Below, piece by piece: positions 61,156 through 64,000 of a DNA stretch of 64,000 nucleotides. The DNA is taken from NCBI RefSeq assembly GCF_035917455.1, contig NZ_CP109078.1, positions 8,044,001 through 8,108,000 of the forward strand, written 5' to 3'. Numbering within the stretch: the stretch's first letter is position 1; each line of letters starts with the position of its first letter. This DNA is from Micromonospora sp. NBC_01796. Lineage in GTDB: Bacteria > Actinomycetota > Actinomycetes > Mycobacteriales > Micromonosporaceae. The notes under the pieces are model-generated. The model searched no databases, was not told where the DNA came from, and was given only the letters and a program-made list of their open reading frames with translations. The translations under genes were made by a program, and so were the position numbers.

Positions 61156-62105
61156 CGCGCGCCACCCTTCTTCATCGCCCGGTCACGGAACTGGGTGAAC
61201 AGGTCCACCGGGCTACCGAGGTAGACCCACGGTGTTTCGCTGGCCAGCGGTCCGAGCCCGGTGAAGATCCGGGCGGCCGGAACGTAGTCGTCCATCATCG
61301 TGAGCATGAAGGCGAAGGTGTTCTCCACCGCGACCCAGCCGACCGTCCTTCGGTACGCCGGATGCAGGATCGACCGGGCGGCCGCCTCCTGCACCTGCTC
61401 GCGTACCTCGGGCTTGCGGAAGTAGCGGGCCCGTTCGTCGCCCTTCAGCTCCAGCAGCGCGTGTTCGATGTGCGCCTCCAGGACGAGGACCGCGTTCGGT
61501 GCCCCTTCGGGCGCGGCGAGCATCTCCGTACGGGCGAAGCCGTGCATCTCCTCCAGCGTTCCGCTCCACTTCGGAGCGAGCTGTTGCAGGAGTTGGGACT
61601 GCGCGGGCAGGTGGTGCGGGTCGTGTTCGGCGAGCCGGTCGTACCGGCGGCGGGCTTCCGACTTGCCCAGTTCCAGTCCTCGGGCGGTGATCAGGCGCTG
61701 GGTCCAGATCGCCGCGTCGCTCGGGTCGTACGCGGCGGCGTCGATGAGTACCTGTTCGGCTTCGCGGAGGATCTCGTGGAAGCGGATGAACTGGAGCCGG
61801 CTGACGTTCTGTGCGCGTGCCCCGGTACGTACCTTCCAGGCCTGCTCGATCAGCCGGGAGCCCAGCAGTCCGGCGGCGAGGGTGTCGGACGGATCGGCGC
61901 CGAGCCGCTCCCGGGACAGTTGGTCGGCCGCCTCGGACTCTCCGGCGAAACGGATCAGCCGGGTACGTCCGGCCGTTTCCTGGTCGGCGAGGATCGCGGT
62001 CACACCGTCCCAGTCCCGGCTTTGCAGGGCGGTACGGAGGCGGGGCAGTTCGGGGTAGGCGGCGGCCGGATCCGCGGTGACGGCCAGGGGTGGGGCGGCG
62101 GGCAT
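61152..62105 (-). CDS. Helical protein coupled to the M16 peptidase, hypothetical
   Basis: 317 residues, helical and TPR-like, similar in style to DUF4034 proteins (AALQSRDWDGVTAILADQE ... EHDPHHLPAQSQLLQQLAPKWSGTLEEMHGFARTEM ... RSILHPAYRRTVGWVAVENTFAFMLTMMDDY). No catalytic motif. ATG 62105 is chosen because a TATGAT box lies 7 bases before it (leaderless); ATG 62117 would add four residues. It overlaps the M16 gene. Confidence 0.7.
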   Translation of the reverse strand: MPAAPPLAVTADPAAAYPELPRLRTALQSRDWDGVTAILADQETAGRTRLIRFAGESEAADQLSRERLGADPSDTLAAGLLGSRLIEQAWKVRTGARAQNVSRLQFIRFHEILREAEQVLIDAAAYDPSDAAIWTQRLITARGLELGKSEARRRYDRLAEHDPHHLPAQSQLLQQLAPKWSGTLEEMHGFARTEMLAAPEGAPNAVLVLEAHIEHALLELKGDERARYFRKPEVREQVQEAAARSILHPAYRRTVGWVAVENTFAFMLTMMDDYVPAARIFTGLGPLASETPWVYLGSPVDLFTQFRDRAMKKGGAR

Positions 62106-62182
62106 GGCGAAGATCATAAGCAGTACCGCCCCGATCCGGTGGCCCCGGGCATGACGCCCGGAGCGCGTCCCGGATCCGCGGT

Positions 62183-63406
62183 TCAGAGGGTCACGGGCAG
62201 GGCCGCGAGGCGCCAGGTGCCCGGATCGGGCAGCCGGCCGGACCCGGTAGGTGTGTCGGCGAGCGCGAGGTCCGGAAAGCGGTCCAGCAGCCGGGTGAGC
62301 GCGACCTCGGTCTGGGTCCGGGCCAGCGCCGCCCCGAGACAGAAGTGCGGCCCGTGGGCGTAGCCGAGGTGGGCCGACGCCTCGGTGGGACGACCGAGGT
62401 CGAGTGTTTCCGGGTCGGTGAAGGCGCGCGGGTCGCGGTTGGCGGCGGCGATCACGGCGGTGACCGGTTCACCCTTGCCGACCAGCACACCGGCGATCTC
62501 GACGTCCTCGCGGGCGTACCGGGGAATGGTTATCAACTGCGGCCCGGACCAGCGGGTCAGTTCCTCCACCGCGCGCGGCATCAGATCGGGTTCCCGGCGC
62601 AGCACCGCGAGTTGCTCGGAGTGGGTGAGCAGCGTCTGCACCGCGTTGGCGACGAGGTTGGTCGGGGTCTGGCCGGCGAGGACGAGGTGCCAGACCAGGG
62701 TGACGAGTTCGGTTTCGCCGAGCCGGTCGCCGTCGGTGTCCCGGACCTGGACGAGTTCGGAGATCAGGTCGTCGGCGGGCTCGGCCCGGCGCAGCGCGAC
62801 CGCGGCTTGGGCACCGGCCATGATGTGCGGGATCGCGTCGGCGAACGCCTGCCCCCAGCCGGTGGCGACGGCGGCACCCCACTCCCGCCACTGTGGACGT
62901 TCGGTCTCCGGGATGCCGACCAGTTCGCAGATGACGTCCATCGGCAGCGGCCGGGCGAAGTGCAGGATCAGGTCCACCGGCCTGCCCCCGGCCCGTGCCG
63001 CGTGCTCGGCCAGGTTGTCGAGGAGCCGGTCGACGATCGGCTCGATCCGGGGCCGGAACCCGGCCGCGCGCCGCGCGGTGAACGCGGGCGACACCAGCCG
63101 GCGCAGCCGCAGGTGCTCCGGGCCGTCCATCTCCTGCATGGTCCGCATATAGGCCAGGCAGTGCTCGGGTACGTCGGGACGGGTGTAACTGTCGGCGGTC
63201 AGCTCGAACCTCGGGTCGGCGAGCATCGCCCTGGCCTCCTCGTGCCGGGTCAACGCCCAGACGGGTCCGAATCCGGGTGCCTGGATCCGCGCCAGCGGTG
63301 ACCGTTCGCGCACTTCGCCGTACGCGGCGAACGGGTCGTGCAACACCTCGGCGTCGGTCAGGTCGATCTCCGGTACGCCGGGGCCCTCTTGTCCGGTACG
63401 GGTCAC
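62183..63406 (-). CDS. Cytochrome P450 with altered I-helix motif
   Basis: 407 residues. The heme-ligand loop is YAHGPHFCLGAALAR (Cys about 356) and the ExxR motif is EELTR (about 282-285). The I-helix reads LVLAGQTPTNLV, so the acidic residue of the usual acid-alcohol pair is missing. Atypical I-helices occur in secondary-metabolism P450s. GTG 63406 has GGGAG 5 bases upstream. It is divergent from a TetR gene. Confidence 0.9.
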   Translation of the reverse strand: MTRTGQEGPGVPEIDLTDAEVLHDPFAAYGEVRERSPLARIQAPGFGPVWALTRHEEARAMLADPRFELTADSYTRPDVPEHCLAYMRTMQEMDGPEHLRLRRLVSPAFTARRAAGFRPRIEPIVDRLLDNLAEHAARAGGRPVDLILHFARPLPMDVICELVGIPETERPQWREWGAAVATGWGQAFADAIPHIMAGAQAAVALRRAEPADDLISELVQVRDTDGDRLGETELVTLVWHLVLAGQTPTNLVANAVQTLLTHSEQLAVLRREPDLMPRAVEELTRWSGPQLITIPRYAREDVEIAGVLVGKGEPVTAVIAAANRDPRAFTDPETLDLGRPTEASAHLGYAHGPHFCLGAALARTQTEVALTRLLDRFPDLALADTPTGSGRLPDPGTWRLAALPVTL

Positions 63407-63419
63407 CACAACTCCCAAT

Positions 63420-63470
63420 CTCAGATGTTCGCTTCATATGTTCACACCATCTGAGTGGTGACGGTATCTT
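63420..63470. promoter_or_regulatory. P450/TetR divergent control region
   Basis: CTCAGATG (63420-63427) and CATCTGAG (63448-63455) pair perfectly over 20 bases. Plus-strand TTCACA (63441-63446), 18-base spacer and TATCTT (63465-63470) form the tetR promoter, whose -35 box lies inside the dyad. ATGTTC occurs twice in the spacer. Confidence 0.5.
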
Positions 63471-63509
63471 GAGTCGGTACGGATGGCAACGCCGCGATGT
63501 GGGGGAACG

Positions 63510-64000
63510 ATGGGCCGGCTCACCAGGGCGGAAATGCAGGAGCGCAACCGCGCGAAGGTGCTCACCGCCGCCCGGGACGAGTTCGTCGAGCGCGGCTTCC
63601 GGGACGCGAAGATCGACAACATCGCCGAGCGCGCCGAACTCACCCGGGGCGCGGTCTACTCCAACTTCCCCGGCAAGCGGGCGCTGTACTTCGCCGTCCT
63701 GGCCGCCGACGCCGAGCGGGTGTCGGAGCCGGTGTACCGGAGCCAGGGCAGCACACCGCGTACGGCACTGGGCGAGTTCGCCCGCGCCTGGCTCACCCGA
63801 CTGCCGCTCGCCACCGACTCCTCCGGCGCCGCCCGACTCGGTACGGACCTGCTCCCCGAGATCCTCGCCGACGAACGGACCCGACTGCCGTACACGCAGT
63901 TGGTGCACCTCGACGCGATCCTGCTCGGGCTCGCCCTCGAACGGCTGCACCGCGCCGGCACACCTGCCCCCCGCCGGGTACGGGTGGCCGAGACCACGCT
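63510..64000 (+). CDS. TetR family regulator (partial, runs off the window)
   Basis: 163 codons are open to the window end. The helix-turn-helix is KVLTAARDEFVERGFRDAKIDNIAERAELTRGAVYSNFPGKRALYFAVL. ATG 63510 has GGGGGA 3 bases upstream. It is divergent from the P450 and probably controls it. Confidence 0.85.
   Translation, partial: MGRLTRAEMQERNRAKVLTAARDEFVERGFRDAKIDNIAERAELTRGAVYSNFPGKRALYFAVLAADAERVSEPVYRSQGSTPRTALGEFARAWLTRLPLATDSSGAARLGTDLLPEILADERTRLPYTQLVHLDAILLGLALERLHRAGTPAPRRVRVAETT

Overview
The window is very GC-rich actinobacterial DNA. It has GC-ending codons, abundant CGTACG-type words, 4-base ATGA/GTGA gene overlaps, and at least nine genes whose start codon lies 6-8 bases after a TANNNT -10 box (leaderless starts). 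Gene content (F420-linked oxidoreductase, SARP and ECF regulators, DrrAB-type exporter, secreted xylanase and M36 protease, P450, many TetR/PadR/MerR/HxlR switches) fits a filamentous actinomycete, most likely Micromonosporaceae. That assignment is an inference from style; no rRNA or marker gene is present. No tRNA, CRISPR array, insertion sequence or phage gene was seen.

Layout. 1-3.2 kb: tail of an MDR oxidoreductase, DUF2855 protein, MOSC protein, secreted GH11-CBM2 xylanase. 3.4-6.1 kb: PadR plus a membrane 'permease prefix' protein, a frameshifted relic, a YciI protein. 6.2-12 kb: a TetR-controlled operon with a PEP-synthase/rifampin-phosphotransferase-like enzyme and a membrane protein, then two coupled NmrA-like paralogues. 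12-15 kb: nhaA-crcB-crcB behind a leader with its own promoter and terminator. 14.8-19.6 kb: F420 oxidoreductase pair, zinc ribbon, MerR and its VOC-PhzF fusion target, TPR protein. 19.7-30.1 kb: secreted M36 protease, imine-reductase-like enzyme, hydrolase/TetR pair, amidase, LysE/LysG pair, GNAT. 30.3-39.4 kb: small secreted SH3-like protein, large SARP regulator, ECF sigma factor with SnoaL domain, R2K ATP-grasp, HxlR/SDR pair, membrane proteins. 39.7-43.7 kb: complete ABC importer (lipoprotein, two permeases, ATPase). 43.8-49.2 kb: MDR, NrtR-like NUDIX, and a three-gene membrane/nucleosidase operon. 49.9-57.6 kb: SGNH hydrolase; then a four-gene chain DrrA-DrrB-SNF2-SWIM opposite a TetR. 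57.7-64 kb: SDR, aldo/keto reductase, M16 peptidase pair, P450 and a TetR cut by the window end.

The most unusual locus is 45.7-49.2 kb. A four-helix membrane protein ends in a short glycine/serine-rich motif (VTGSGSINVYGDAIGTQ). The next gene, a nucleoside phosphorylase-family protein, begins with nearly the same motif (VTGSGSITVGGSAVGNQ). Matched short motifs on the end of a sensor and the start of an effector are the signature of bacterial amyloid-type signalling, and PNP-family domains are known immune effectors. The third gene encodes another membrane-anchored protein. Together they look like an NLR-free, membrane-tethered signalling or defence module; this is inference.

Many regulatory sites could be read directly: divergent TetR operators at 24668-24719 and 56776-56809, paired dyads before the PEP-synthase-like gene, a 14-bp-arm PadR box, a MerR box inside a 20-bp spacer promoter, and two SoxR-like boxes before two unlinked oxidoreductase genes.
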